Assembly (NCBI GenBank): GCA_015698045.1
Contig: BLAL01000030.1
Location: forward strand, 930,001 to 994,000
Length of the DNA stretch: 64,000 bases
Reading direction: 5' to 3'
DNA from: Rhizophagus clarus
Taxonomy: Eukaryota; Glomeromycota; Glomeromycetes; Glomerales; Glomeraceae
The position numbers and the translations under genes were made by a program. Numbering within the stretch: the stretch's first letter is position 1; every line of letters starts with the position of its first letter. The notes beneath the pieces are model-generated. The model searched no databases and had not been told where the DNA came from. It worked only from the letters and a program-made list of their open reading frames with translations. Below are positions 1-12,453 of this stretch, one piece after another.

Positions 1-575
1 TCTTTATTCATTTCTTTCTTTAGTTGGTCCAGAGTAAGATGGAGGATTGTCTTATCTTGTGAAACCGCGTATACAACCCAAATACAAAAGTATACATTTC
101 TAAATAAAAAGTACACTGACATCAAGTATGGTGAATGAATCTTATGTTTTTGGTAATATTTGTTTTATTTTCGCATGCATATTAACGCCACTCCTGACTC
201 TTTGTGTTTGTCCTGTTGTTTACTTGACCAATATATGTAAAATTCATCTTTATATTCGTTGGGTGTTTTATAAAGTCCATTCTTTTGGTCTAAATTTGTT
301 TCATTTAGTGCCATGATATCTACTTGGTTTTCTAGCATCCAGTCTAATATCCCAGAAAGTTTTGTGCCATTTTCTGCTAGACTGTTAATATTATAAGTCC
401 CAATGTGAAGTGTGAAGTACAATGCTTCCCAGTTTACTTGTTGTTGTTCTTCATATCTTATTTGTTGACTATGCAAGAAACTGTCAATGTTTAGATTCCT
501 ATTGTTAATGTTGTTAAGTTTCACATTGTTATTGTTGTTGTTACTTTGTTTAGTGCTAATTGACATAGATGTCAA
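1..575 (-). pseudogene. LINE endonuclease domain, N-terminal fragment
   Basis: The reading frame starts at 575 with an Asn-rich leader and runs into an apurinic-type endonuclease (EEP) domain: 'LHIGTYNINSLAENG' and 'VDIMALNETNL' match the catalytic Asn and Glu motifs of LINE endonucleases, followed by 'GVALICMRK'. An in-frame TAA at 165-167 breaks it, after which the same frame continues ('YLMSVYFLFRNVYFCIWVVY') to the window edge. The same part of the LINE at 8.2-8.7 kb reads 'YLLSIKLLFKKREIHITAIY', so the two belong to one family. The element continues outside the window, so its reverse transcriptase cannot be judged. Nicking of target DNA is the known role of this domain. Confidence 0.8.
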
Positions 576-699
576 AGGAATGTGTTTGTTTGTTTATTAG
601 TATTCATTGTGAATGTGCTATTTGTACTAGCCAAATAGCCTTCAAAATTCTTTTAGCCTGTATTTTTTCTAAGCAAACTCTTCAATCAATAGAAATATA

Positions 700-1625
700 C
701 ACTACTTGGATAAAGGTAGCAGACCTCCCATTTTGTTAATTACTCAAAATTGTACATAATAACAATACTTGAAATTTTAATATGTGATAACATAAATACT
801 AGGAAATATATATTCAAAATTTCACACTTCTAATTTTCATACAACTGTAATAATTAAAAAAAGAAATTTGATAATCATTTATTAGTTAAACAAAAGTAGC
901 GATCCCTCTATTTTTGTTGATTGCTTAAAATTACATATAATAACTATGTTTGAAATTTTGATATGGAATAACATAGACTTTAATAAATATAATTTCAAAT
1001 TTTCATGCTTCTAGCCTTGATGCAGCTGTGTTGGTGAAAAAAAATTAAGAATTTCTAATAATCGTAAATTAAAAAAACACGGACTTTTAAATGATATTTT
1101 ATTTTTTTTTTTAGATAACTGTTAATTTTTAGAAAAGAAAATAATATAAAAATATGTATATTTATTCTCTAAAATTAACAGTAAAACAAATAAAATATTT
1201 TGTTATGTAAAATTTTGACAAAATGTAAAAATACAGTAATATTATTTTTAAAATTAAATTTTCTTTCAATTTTTCATAGTCCACATAAAAATAAATATTA
1301 GAAAAAATAAATTTTGTATACACATTAACTGAATCAAGATCTGTACTGCCATATATTAAAATTTCAGGCATCATTAATTTTAAATAAACTGAAGTACTAT
1401 TGGGCTATTAGACTATTTGTTCACTTTTATATATCATAATTATCAAAAATTCATTTCAAGTTTTCTTTGATTAAAATAGTTGTACGAAGGCTAGAACTGT
1501 GAAATTTTGAACATATGTTCTTTAGAACCTATATCATCACATATCAAAATTTCAAGTATTATTACTATATATAATTTTGAGCGATCAATAAAAATAGGAG
1601 GTCCCCTGCTTTTATCCAAGTAGTG
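700..1625. mobile_element. Tc1/mariner-like non-autonomous element, long TIRs
   Basis: The left end reads CACTACTTGGATAAAGGTAG and the reverse complement of the right end reads CACTACTTGGATAAAAGCAG. Similarity between the arms continues for about 160 bp (700-860 against 1466-1625). A TA dinucleotide flanks each end (698-699, 1626-1627), as expected for Tc1/mariner insertion. A second degraded copy of the arm lies inside at about 896-1040. No transposase frame is present. Confidence 0.8.
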
Positions 1626-1627
1626 TA

Positions 1628-2141
1628 TATATATATATATATATATATAATTTTTTGCATGAAAAAAATTCCTCTTATATAAGCAATTTAATATTAAAAA
1701 ATAAAAATATTTTACAATATTTTTTTTATAAAATTAAAAAATATTGTGAAATATTTTTTTACAAATAATTTATTTAAAAAAAAACATTTGGAAATGTCAC
1801 AATAAAATAAGAGGTTTGATATTAAAAAAAATTTTTTAGGTTTATATGACAATTATGAATTAATTTTATCAAAAATTACAGATATGGCAAAATATTAAAA
1901 AATATAAAAATAATGGTTTGCTATGCAAAATGTTTTTTTACAGATAATTTATTAAAAATATTTTTCAAAATATTTTTTTGTAAAATTTGTAAAAAATATT
2001 GCAAAATATTTTTATATAAGAAATTTAATATAAAAATAATATTGTAGTTGGGAGGTTAGTTGATATGTTGTTGAGGCCTCATGGTGGAGGTAATACATTG
2101 TATCTTGCAAGGTCAAGTTAAGATTATAGACATTATTGATA
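1628..2141. other. AT-rich spacer with repeated AATATTTT motifs
   Basis: A TA dinucleotide run (1626-1650) is followed by many variants of 'gcaaaatattttt' and its reverse complement, a low-complexity array able to form short hairpins. I see no coding region. Confidence 0.5.
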
Positions 2142-2143
2142 TA

Positions 2144-2622
2144 CAGTCAAACTTCAATGTACCAATACTCTACATATCGATAATTGCTTTTACTGATAGA
2201 TTTTTGTTGTCCCATTTCATCACTAATAAAAAAATCTAATTATAATAATTTCATGATGTAACATATACTAATACTACTTACTGGTCCCTTTATAGTAATG
2301 TATATCAACATGTACTGATAATTTTGATTACACTAGTGTTAATTCTGGCCGGCACTATAAGTTTGGCCTGAGTTAAAAATTGTAACTGGGCATCTTTCTT
2401 AATTATGTCTGGAATTAGATTTTTTTTCTATAATCATACTCACATTATACATAATATATTCAGGAAATTTTGAAAATTTTGGATTCAGAATTAAGCATAA
2501 TGTGAGCCAGAGTTAGATTTTGGCCTGCATTATAATCTACTAATTATATATATGTACTAATATTTTAATGTACTGATAATTTTTCCTAAAACTGGAAGCA
2601 TCAGTACGTCGAAGTTTGATTG
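2144..2622. mobile_element. pogo/Tigger-like MITE
   Basis: The left end is CAGTCAAACTTCAATGTAC and the reverse complement of the right end is CAATCAAACTTCGACGTAC. TA flanks both ends (2142-2143, 2623-2624). The CAGTCAAACTTCG-type start resembles pogo/Tigger inverted repeats. Inside are two direct copies of 'tggccggcactataa'-like sequence (about 2346 and 2521). Related motifs recur near 39.95, 43.2 and 55.2 kb. No transposase is present. Confidence 0.7.
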
Positions 2623-2624
2623 TA

Positions 2625-3719
2625 ACTCATAATCATGAAAAAGAGGCTAAAAAACGTTTTTTGCAATTTTTTCATCAACCAATGATTAAAATTGGATGAA
2701 CTTTTTTTTAAAATGTAGCTTTCAATGAGATCTACAAATTAGAAAAGTTTATCCAAATTGGATAAATAGATGGCGAGATATTCTTAAAAAACTAATAAAG
2801 TAAATTAACTTAATTTTGAGAAAAATGGGTAAAAAAAAATGTGAGTTATTTTAGTAATGTCTGGGACCCTGTTAAATTGCTTTTATTTACAATTTCAATT
2901 AAGATGTTCATGATTACTTATCAGTTTAAATTTTTTAATTTAGCATTAGTCTAATCAAATATCAACACTCATATTGTTTATTAATGTATTAAATTTATCT
3001 TATTTGTTTTGTTACTTATAATAATTATAGATTCTCTTGTTATAATAAAAATAAAAAAAATAAAAATATAAAAATAATATTTTGCAACATTATTTTTTCA
3101 TTTTATTTAAAAATATTGCAAAACATTTTTTTTTGTAAAATTTGAAAAAAATATTACAAAATATTTTTTATATAAATGATTTAATATAAAAATAATATTT
3201 TATAATATTATCTAAATTATTGATTATTTCTATTATTTTAAAAAAATTTTCAGATATAATTAAATATAGTCAGATATAATAATTATGATTGATTTATAGG
3301 ATCAACTGGAATTATGAATCATATAATTATACAAATTTCAAAAAAGAAAATTTTTCAAATATTTTTGTAAAATGGATATTATTTAAAAAGAAAATATTAT
3401 CATGATAAATTTTCTTATTTTGGTGGATGTTAGACTGGTATTTTTACTAGAAGTATGTGCATTTTCCATTTTATAAAAAAATTTTTTGTATTTTTTTTTA
3501 CAAAATCATGCAATATCTCTTTTTAAATACAGTCACACCTTGATATAATAAAGTAAATGTCTGTGCTGGTCAGACAGAGGTCAGATCTTCATTATAAAAA
3601 ATTTGTTAACACTATAATGAATTATTTGGTATAGTATAATGAATAATCTGGTATAAAGGCATGATCATATGATTTGTTGATCGATCAGATAATCTGAATA
3701 TCTGATCTAGAAAAAAAAT
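2625..3719. other. AT-rich spacer with a pogo-like end and a SINE fragment
   Basis: No coding region is seen. A truncated copy of the SINE family described at 32.7 kb begins near 3420 ('ggtggatgttagactggtat'). At 3532 a pogo-like end reads ACAGTCACACCTTGATATAA; the same kind of end occurs at about 50466, and each is followed by the tandem family listed at 3720 and 50930. Confidence 0.5.
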
Positions 3720-4440
3720 TTATTTTTTCTTCCTTTTGTAGTGTTACTAGACAAAAAATATGACTGGACTTTTGGAATTAAAGTAAAGAGATAACGAAAA
3801 GGTATTTTTTAGTGGTTTTTCTAATTATTTATTTTATTTTATTTTTTTTTTTTGTAGTATTGCTAGATGAAAAATATGACCAGACTTATGAAATTAAGAT
3901 AAGAGAGGTTAGAAAAAGTGTTTTTTATTATTATTTTTAATCAAGTTATTTAATTTTTTTTTGTAGTGTTACCAGATGAAAAGTATAACTAGACTTTTAG
4001 AATTAAGGTAAAAAAGAGTTAAGAAGGTGTTTTTTATTATTTTTTTTTTAATTATTTATTTTTTTCTAATTATTTATTTTTTTTCTTTTTTATAGTATTG
4101 CTAGATGAAAAACATGACCAGACTTATAGAATTAAAGTAAAGAAGGTTAAGGGAAGTGGTTTTCATCATTATTTCTAATCAAGTTATTTACTATTTTTTT
4201 CTTTTTTATAGTATTACCAGATGAAAAATATGATCAAACTTTTGGAATTAAGGTAAAAAAGAGTTGAAGAAATGTTTTTCATTGTTTTTTTCTAATTATT
4301 TATTTTTTTTTCTTTTTTGTAGTATTGCTAGACAAAAAATATGACCAGACTTTTGGAATTAAGGTAAGGGAGAGCTGGTATGGTGTTATTATTATTTTTT
4401 TTGAAAAACTTTCTACTTTTATTTTATAGGGATGCTAGAT
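3720..4440 (+). repeat. Tandem array of exon-like units, about 110-130 bp each
   Basis: Six copies start near 3739, 3855, 3963, 4092, 4209 and 4320. Each has a T-rich tract ending in TAG, then a conserved 41-nt core ('tattgctagatgaaaaatat...ggaattaag'), then GTAA. This looks like a 3' splice site, a micro-exon and a 5' splice site. Read in one frame the core gives VLLDEKYDQTFGIK, or close variants, in five of six copies; copy 3 has a stop. The array ends at the repeat starting near 4443. A reverse-oriented array of the same family lies at 50930-51340. Confidence 0.75.
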
Positions 4441-4442
4441 GG

Positions 4443-5320
4443 AGTAGGACCCCAAATAATATATATATATGTCACATTAAAATTCAAATTTTTTACTATG
4501 ATTAATAAACAAATTATTTTAAGCTTTGCTAAGCAAAATTTTATTATAACATCAAAAATTTTATATTGCTAAGCAACTCATTTTATGACATATATAAAAA
4601 CTTTTATAAATAATTTATAAATTTATATTTATAGTACAATTTATTATAAAAATTAAATACAAATAAATTTTAATGTGATAAATAACTTTATTTAAATACC
4701 CAAAATATTAAAAATTTAAAAATTAATACTGTTATAGAGATACTAACCTTTCAATAAATATTATACCTAGAGTTATAAAAAATAAAGCACAATTATTTTC
4801 AACTGTTCTAAACATCTTACTTAAGCATAAGAAGTTGATTTCATTTAACCAAAAATAGTAAAATTACACTTTAAAATTAAAAATCAAATAAATGATAAAT
4901 AATTAAAAGTACAAAACTTGGTCACATTTCACGAATATTAATCCAATAATCCTATATAATTTTACTATAGGTAAATTTGACCCTGCTGAACAATGTTACT
5001 TAAGCAGAAAAAGCAATTTTATTTGACCAAAGTGATGTAATTACATCCTGAAGTTAAAAGAGAGAAAAAAAAATTTTGGAATTAATACTGTTTGAAAAAT
5101 ACAAATTTCTTCATAAATATTATATCTAATCTTAAAAAAATTAAGAACTGAGTACTTTTGATATTGTTAAACAGCTTTACTTAAATATAAAAAATGATTT
5201 CATTAAACTAAAATTTATTTTACATATAGTTAAATTTAGTAAACAAAAAACAAAAATAAGAGAATATTATTATAAAAAATGTATTTTTTTATATTTAATT
5301 TTATGAAAACTAATATATCA
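4443..5320 (+). repeat. Dispersed repeat, copy 1 (other copy 57993-59060)
   Basis: It starts with 'ggaccccaaataatatatat' and matches 57993-59060 in direct orientation. Inside is a unit of about 180 bp present three times (near 4800, 4984 and 5160), each with 'acttaag', 'atttcatttgacca' and 'aaattaca' landmarks; the second copy has about four units. The right end 'aaggggactc' is a weak inverted match to the left end, so it may be a terminal-inverted-repeat (TIR) element. It directly precedes the 5' end of the LINE. Confidence 0.6.
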
Positions 5321-5516
5321 AAGGGGACTCTTTCCGGTCACAGACAAAAAATACCCTGACGCGGCGACAAGACCACCAGTTGGTAACTAAAGAGCACTAA
5401 CTTTTATTAAATTTTTTATTTTATTTTATCTTTATAGAGCTTAGGTACACTTCCCACAACCACAGAAGGGACAGTCAACCACGAAACAATATTACTTTTG
5501 CTTTACACAACAAAAT

Positions 5517-7560
5517 ATGGACTTTGAAACTCTTTTCCTAGAAAACAAAAAAAATTATAAAGACACTTTTACCACTACCGAAGAGACGAAGGCTTTTATT
5601 AACAAAATAAAGAACTTCATTTATTATAGTGATGTGAAAATAATGACTAAGCTAAGAAACAAACAGCTTGCCAGAGCCATATGGCTAGGAAGACTTTTAG
5701 AACGCAGAGACACCTTGGTGAAAACCACCTTCGTTAACGCGTCCGCCCAACAACATAAATAAAATATGGTTACACAAGATTTATCAACTACAGTGGATCA
5801 TACAGAGGAACCAATAGAACTCTCACCACATAATACAAACAACCATAACCAAATCGCAATAGATTAATCGGCTTCATATCAGAAATCACGTGCTAAGAAA
5901 CTAAAATTGAAGCCAATCACAAATACCCTCCCACCAGACAAAGGGAAAAACAATGTTCATCAGCCCCTCAAATTACAGTTGCACCAATGGAAGAGATCCA
6001 AACTAACACGTCAGACCCAATGGAAGATGTTATTAGCATCAAATCAGCGGTGGATAACTATCACGCAAAAAACGAGGAGAACAGCCCCATGGACATAGAT
6101 CTAATTGGATTGAATACCTCAAGTAAATTATCTGAGGACTCGAATAAACAGGATAATCACCACAAGAACTCATATATATTAGAGCTAAAAACACTGTCAA
6201 ATGACACCTTTATGGACAACTCGCCATTTAACAAAGACAATGACTATAGAGGAAATTTATGTAAATCTGACACTTGCACAAATCAACCTGATAAGGGCGC
6301 CCCCTGCATCAATTTGAATAGGCTAATGATCAGTGATGAGGTTACACATTTGTTGCCACTGCCTATAAATAAAGACATAATTAGCCATTTCTTCACACCG
6401 AAACACTCCTTTTTACCAAACACCCAACAAGTCACTGATGAAACACAGAAAAATGAATATGAATTGGCTTTACTACCAGATGGTTTGTGGCGCATGACTA
6501 AAAAAGTAAAGAACCCAAAGGCAACATTAGAGAATCTCAAGAACAAGTCCCTGATAGCTAGCACTAAGGACTCCATTCATGCTATCAAGACCGAAGAGTC
6601 TCCGGTAACTTATAATGCCTACATCAAACTGGCAGACGTAGAGGAATACTTTGCTAATGACAACAAACTAGCATTTATTGAAATTCTCACACGCGACTTT
6701 TGCGGCTTTCTAGGAGTAGAAATCAACAAAGACGATGGCGAAATTATCATTAAGAATTCCACATATAAAGGGATGAATAATATGGTTCAACTATTTAACC
6801 ACAAACACAATGCTCAATACCCGTTCATGAAGTTATACCAAAAGACATATTTTCTAGTTGATGGCAATAGGGTATCTTCTAAGGAGTTCAAAAATACTTA
6901 ACATTCCACAAACTATTGATCGCGAAGTAGTGGAATGCGCAATTTTGAAAGTTATAGGATCAAGGCGATTTTTCATTAAGAAATCAGGATTTAAACCATC
7001 AAAAACAATCTGCACACTTGTACCATATTCATTACGTTCAAAGATTCAGCTACGTGTAAATTAGTTAAAAATATATGGTCAATTTCTCTTGACGATACAT
7101 TGTACAGACTAGCACCAGCCAACTATTTGAATACAGACATAATAAATAGGAAAAAGTTCTCAGGCGAATTTGTAGGATTTGACAATGATATATCACCAGC
7201 TGCTATTCAGGATGCATATGTAGCTCAAAATCTTAAACATGTATACTGACAATCACCCGATAAATTCATCATGGAATTCTCATCAGAATATGACCTGTTT
7301 AACGCTTGCGCCATGAAGGTTCATTTTAATAATTATCATATTATAGGTTCTCCACGTAACTATGAAGTCAATTGGCAAAGACGTAAGAACAAACTAGCCA
7401 AGATCGCACCAGTGGCACCGCCTTGTTTGAACGTAATCACTAAAATCACTCAACAAGCAGAATCAACTCAATTAATTATACGACAAGAAGAACATGTGTT
7501 GTCACTACCTTTGACTTCTAAGACGAAACCCAGACGCTCTACAAAAAACCTAAAAAACTG
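5517..7560 (+). pseudogene. LINE ORF1-like region, degenerate
   Basis: It begins with 'MDFETLFLENKKNYKDTF' (81 codons, stop at 5760-5762). The longest open piece is 5987-6901 (304 codons), which contains 'DVEEYFANDNKLAFIEIL' and 'KDDGEIIIKNSTYKG'. After frame breaks it continues to about 7560 ('FVGFDNDISPAAIQDAY', 'HIIGSPRNYEVNWQRRKN'). No zinc knuckle or RNA-binding fold was recognised. Assignment as ORF1 rests on its position upstream of the endonuclease/RT and on the related stretch at 51.4 kb, whose 'NNFINKIKNFILYNDIEI' parallels 'KAFINKIKNFIYYSDVKI' here. The protein would be expected to bind the element's RNA; that is inference. Confidence 0.6.
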
Positions 7561-7865
7561 AAATAATAAAATTCCGAGTTTGCGTGAAGAAGCCAAGATG
7601 AACTCAGTAGCAACTGGCGCTAACATATGCGAATTAGAAAGATCAAACAGAATGATAAAACCAGTCGACATTACAAGACCACTTGACTCTTCTCATAGTA
7701 TGACTGACAACAGCAACCCCCAAGGGTCCTCCTCTACCTCTTCAACACACATGGATGGGATTGTTGAAGGGTTAGAGAGTTTGTGCTAATCGCACATTCT
7801 CTTTAACCACTTCACTATCTGGAAAGCCTGAACCTACAGAAAATGAGCTGGCGGTAATAGGTCAA

Positions 7866-10800
7866 ATGCTGTCACAGGTGGCTCACTCAAATAACAGAAT
7901 GACCAGTGCGAATCAATCATCAATTTTAGATAATACTAATCTTACTAATAATTCTCATATTAAAAATAATAATAATATAATAGTTAATAATATAAGTGAT
8001 AAGGAACAAATAGATCAATGTAATGATTCCCACAACGAAAATTCGCATTTGAAGGAGCTAGTCAACCAATGTGAAAAAGACGTTGCCATATACCTATCGA
8101 GACAGAGATTAATATATAAAGCAGGACATCAACACAATAAAAATGATCCATCTCATCAGCAAAGGGGGAATCAACAAGAAGCGTATTTAGCAGATGAAAA
8201 CTCATTATACCTTGATTTATCAATAGCAGTTCACAACATCAGGGGTATGGGCTCTAATAACACAGCTCACAAATTAGATGACCTTATGACATTAATGCAG
8301 AACGATGACATAGACATAGTGGTTGTCACTGAAACCAATTCCAATAGAAAGAAAAGCTCGTTCCTAGATATTACACGTTATAATAATAGATATAAATTCT
8401 ACTTTTGTGATAAGGATATTAGTACTAATAAGAGCATAGGATACGGAGTGGCGATCGCAGTAAAGATGAAATGGGTGAAGCATTTATACAGCATGGACTT
8501 AACATTCCCGTATCTACTCAGCATCAAATTATTGTTTAAAAAGCGAGAAATTCACATTACAGCTATTTATGCTGCACCTGAGAATAAACAACACATACAC
8601 AAGAAGTTGATAGACAATACTATAAAACAATTACAACAAAGCCAACTGGGATCGACCAGGACGCTACATATCATCGTTGTAACAAAAAATCGATGCGTAT
8701 TGTTTTTTAATCATGCGCTGGTGACTTTAATGAAATAGTGGATCCCGAACTAGATAAAAGCACGCCAAGTAGCAAAAAGCTGACTACAATTAACCAGCAT
8801 CAAAATGTGTTGCATCAATTACAGACACTAGGATTCAAAGATACATTTAGATTAATCAACAATGATCAAAAAGCCTTTACCTACAAACATAGCAAGGGCG
8901 AAGATGAAGCACCAACTTATACTAGAATTGATATGCTGTAGATGAAGGCCCCCAAGCAGATAATAGTTAAAAGGGCATATATTATACCGTCAGTAGGATG
9001 CACGAACAGTGACCATGATATTCTCATAACAAGGTTACATACAGCAGAATTCTTGGTCAATAATAGGAGACATACTAGAAGGGCAGCTCTCGATCAACCA
9101 AGAGTAGCGGCCACCACACGAATGGATAAAGAGCAATTTGGGAATACAAACACACCCGGAAAGGAATCAGATGCAGCAGACATATCGTCGGTAAAAAGGC
9201 GAATTATAGATCTGGATAATACACCTAGAAGTAATATAGAATTATTCCAACAGGTGTGTAGAGATTTCGCTAATAGCCCAAGTATACAATTGCATTTGAA
9301 CGACACGCACCAGGCAATAGAACAACTAGTATACACTAATTCTGAACCCTGGGCGGATCATGAAGATGACACAGATGCAGCCGCTGGACCTCGTAAAGCA
9401 GTAAAGAAAAGTATTAACTTGTTTTAGTCGCAAATGGCGAATGGCATCGATAAAGCAATTAACAGCCACTTGCGTACAAGGTTGAGCAGTATTCTCAGGA
9501 CCAAACAAACGAATAAAAAACCATTAGAATATATCGCAGCTAAGCACACGAGTAAACTATATAAATTACTCAAAGACCTCAAAAGATTTCACAGAGAATC
9601 CTCAAATATTGTAGGCACAGAGGCCCAATCATTCAGTTTAACGGATACAGAGAGATACTGGAAACTCAAATTCCCTAAATATAACCGCGATTATAGCGAC
9701 GCATCACTAATTCATTTTGCTGAACATCGTAACTTTATGATTACAGATTTAGATATCAAAGATCCGCGAAGCATTAATCAGCTAGAAGACCACATCAAGA
9801 TACGTAGAGAGATGGATCAGGCGATTAGGAAGTTTATACAATCTAGAAGCATAGCTGAAGCAATTGAAAAGCGTCATGAATGCATACAGTCAGATCAAAC
9901 TAAATGGCTGGCGAGCACCCAAGATAAATACAAGATAGATTAGTGATTGACAGAGTGGTTATACAAGACCAACATGGAGATAGATCGATTGAATTGGACC
10001 CAACCCAAATTAAACAGGAAGTAGAAAAGCATATCAAGACGATGTTCAGGAAAAGGATATGTAATTTTGATGATATGAGTGAAGAATGGAAACGATATAA
10101 TTGGGCGTGCGTCAGTAGAAAAGGGGGAAATTGACTTTTTTTTCAAAATTTATTTTATTGGACCACTTTGCTGATCTCGGTCATGTGCACAAAATTAGCT
10201 TAATAACCAAAATTACAAAAAAAAAGTCGATTCCCCCCTTTTCTACTGACGCATGCCCATATGAGCCTATAAAAGAATACAGGGACGCATGGCGAGAAGC
10301 TATTGAGCCCATTACATTAGGAGAATGGTTAGATACATTAGCTAAATTAAATACTGGAACAGCGGTCGGGCCATCTGGAATCGATTATAGAGTTATTAGA
10401 CTATTTCTGGACGATCTACATAAGTTGATTATAGACTTCGTCAACATTACTATTAGGGTGGGCATAATACCCGATTATTGGAAGCAATCATATTTATGTC
10501 CCTTCCCTAAACCCAATCGTTTTGACTATGACTTAAACAACATCAGGCCTATTATGCTACTGGATACCATTAGAAAGAGCGCAACCAAATTAGACACGGA
10601 AAGAATTAGTAGGATACTAACAGAGCATAAAATGCCTTAAAGGGCATAATTTCTGTGGACTCAAAAATGAAGATACAACTACACCTTTAACCATTTTGAA
10701 TAGCCTAATTGAGGGCGCTAAAGAACAGGGTAAAGAGCTCCATGTAGTTACCCAAGATATTAAGAAAGCCTATGATTCAGTGAGCATTGATAGCTTAGGA

Positions 10801-11247
10801 ATGGCATTAGATCATTTAAATATGCCAACCGATCTGACTAAATAGATTTGCAATCTTTATAAAGAAAGATCTATTCGGGCCATTACAGCGTTTGGCTTAA
10901 CAGATAGAGTCATAGCGCAAGACGGCATTGATCAAGGAGATGCATTATCCCCGCTGATGTGGCGTATCTTTTACGATCCCCTATTGGTGAGATTACAAAA
11001 CAGGAGTTGCGGGGGATACATGATGGGAATCAAGTGACCAACCAACATCTGTACATGTTTCGCGTATAAAATTAAAATGCGTATCTTGGCTATGGCATAT
11101 ATGGATAACACTATCTATTTATATCACACAGTCCCAGGAGTACAGAAATCCATAGATATCACAGAGGACTTTTATAGGATACACGATATAGAAGTTAACG
11201 GTACCAAAACAGAATACATAGCTATAAATACATTAATCTATCTTTGA
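7866..11247 (+). pseudogene. LINE ORF2: endonuclease plus reverse transcriptase
   Basis: Asn-rich leader, then the EEP endonuclease: 'AVHNIRGMGS' (Asn motif), 'VVVTETNSN' (Glu motif), 'GDFNEIVDPE' (in another frame from 8720), 'RIDML' and 'TNSDHDIL' (Asp and Asp-His motifs). The reverse transcriptase follows: 'GTAVGPSGIDYRVIRLF', 'LNNIRPIMLLDTIRKSATK', 'TQDIKKAYDSV' (first catalytic Asp), 'GIDQGDALSPLMWRIF' and 'AYMDNTIYL'. The last box should carry two Asp but reads YMDN, so a catalytic residue is lost. Stops lie at 8939, 9425, 9941, 10638 and 10842 among others, with frameshifts near 8680-8720 and 10640 and the MITE at 10103-10258. The family primes reverse transcription on nicked DNA; this copy is dead. 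Confidence 0.9.
10103..10258. mobile_element. 156-bp MITE inside the LINE RT gene
   Basis: The left end GGGCGTGCGTCAGTAGAAAA matches the reverse complement of the right end GGGCATGCGTCAGTAGAAAA; similarity continues through 'gggggaaattgactttttt' for about 35 bp. It interrupts the frame between 'MSEEWKRYN' and 'YEPIKEYRDAWREA'. A convincing TSD was not identified, so the superfamily is open. Confidence 0.8.
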
Positions 11248-12137
11248 ATAAACATTTTTTATTAAAATTTTTTTTATTTAATCATATACAGTTCTTTTTT
11301 AAAATGAAATTATATACCATCAACTAATAATAAAAAATTGATGAAAATAAATGGTTACAACTATTTCTTGGGTTTAACTCTATAAGAATGAACTATCAGA
11401 AGATTATATTTTACAAGCAGGTTGCTGGAGTGTTGGGACATAATTGAGGGGTACAGTTGAAAGTGTGATGTTAAATTGAAATAAATGCAATGATATTACC
11501 TTAACACCATATGAGCTCTTATTAAATCTTACAATTTAATGGAAACATTCTGTAATTTTCATATATGAAAATTTTGAGTGTAATAACAGCTAAGCAATTT
11601 TTTTCTACATATTTTATAATATTTTCTTGCTAAAAAAAAGTGCAACTTTTCTAAATGGAAGTTTCTATGAGAAGTTAATTTTACTTTCTATTACCATTAT
11701 GAGCTTAAATTTATTGAAGGTGTTTAGTCATATCCAAATCTCTTATCTATTAAAAATATGCTTCTAGATTCATTTAAAAAGAAAATATTACTTCAAAAAT
11801 TATTATTAAATTTTATGAAAGAGCATTTAAAAATACTAAGAGAATATTTTAATAAAATAAAAACTTATGATTAATTGATAAGGGGAACAACTCTTTCTGA
11901 TTAATCTGTATACCAATTTTTCACAGAAGAAAAAATTTTTTATTTTGTCTTCAGAACATTTATTTTGTTAAGAAACCCTACAAATAAACAATAAAAATGG
12001 ATTTCTTGACCCAAGAAATAATACATATTGATTCAGCATAGTTTTTCAAATACCGTAAAGAACAAATAATGAACAAAATTAATTTAGCAGTTTGAAGTAT
12101 AATAATACAAAACAATGACTTTTTCAGACAGGCAGAA
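11248..12137. other. Intergenic AT-rich DNA
   Basis: No coding region, clear TIR or tandem repeat was recognised between the LINE end and the next ORF1-like pseudogene. Confidence 0.4.
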
Positions 12138-12453
12138 ATGGATGGTGACCTTCTGAAAACTTTTCTTGATATGAATAGAGATGTTATACAAATGGTAGAG
12201 CTATCACAATATATGAGCATAAAGCCAAAGTCTCTTCTATTACCTTCCTTTATAATGACCATTATCAGTCATTTTGTCAAAAACTGTAACCATCATAACT
12301 GGGAGATCTGCACAGCAAATTTGGAAACTCAGCCCCTTGTGCAATAACAACAAACTACTCCTGATATAGCAATTTCTCAACTCATACAACACCAATCAGA
12401 TTTGATATATCTCAATGACTTAATAAGTGACACAAATAGTAAGGTATCCAGTA

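Larger units (their letters stand above)
5320..11247 (+). mobile_element. Nearly full-length, inactive LINE retrotransposon
   Basis: A GC-richer leader (5320-5516) is followed by ORF1 remnants, an EEP endonuclease and a reverse transcriptase, all on the plus strand, ending at a TGA at 11245-11247. The coding regions carry many stops and frameshifts and a 156-bp MITE inside ORF2, so the copy cannot be autonomous. Related ORF1 remnants lie at 51.4 kb, and possibly at 12.1-16.5 kb and 56.3-57.96 kb. No clear poly-A tail or TSD was recognised. Confidence 0.85.

Noticed and set aside
1162..1374. 70-codon minus-strand frame inside the Tc1-like foldback
   Set aside because: No transposase motif (no DDE/D pattern), AT-rich composition.
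6283..6576. 97-codon minus-strand frame inside LINE ORF1
   Set aside because: Antisense shadow of the ORF1 frame.
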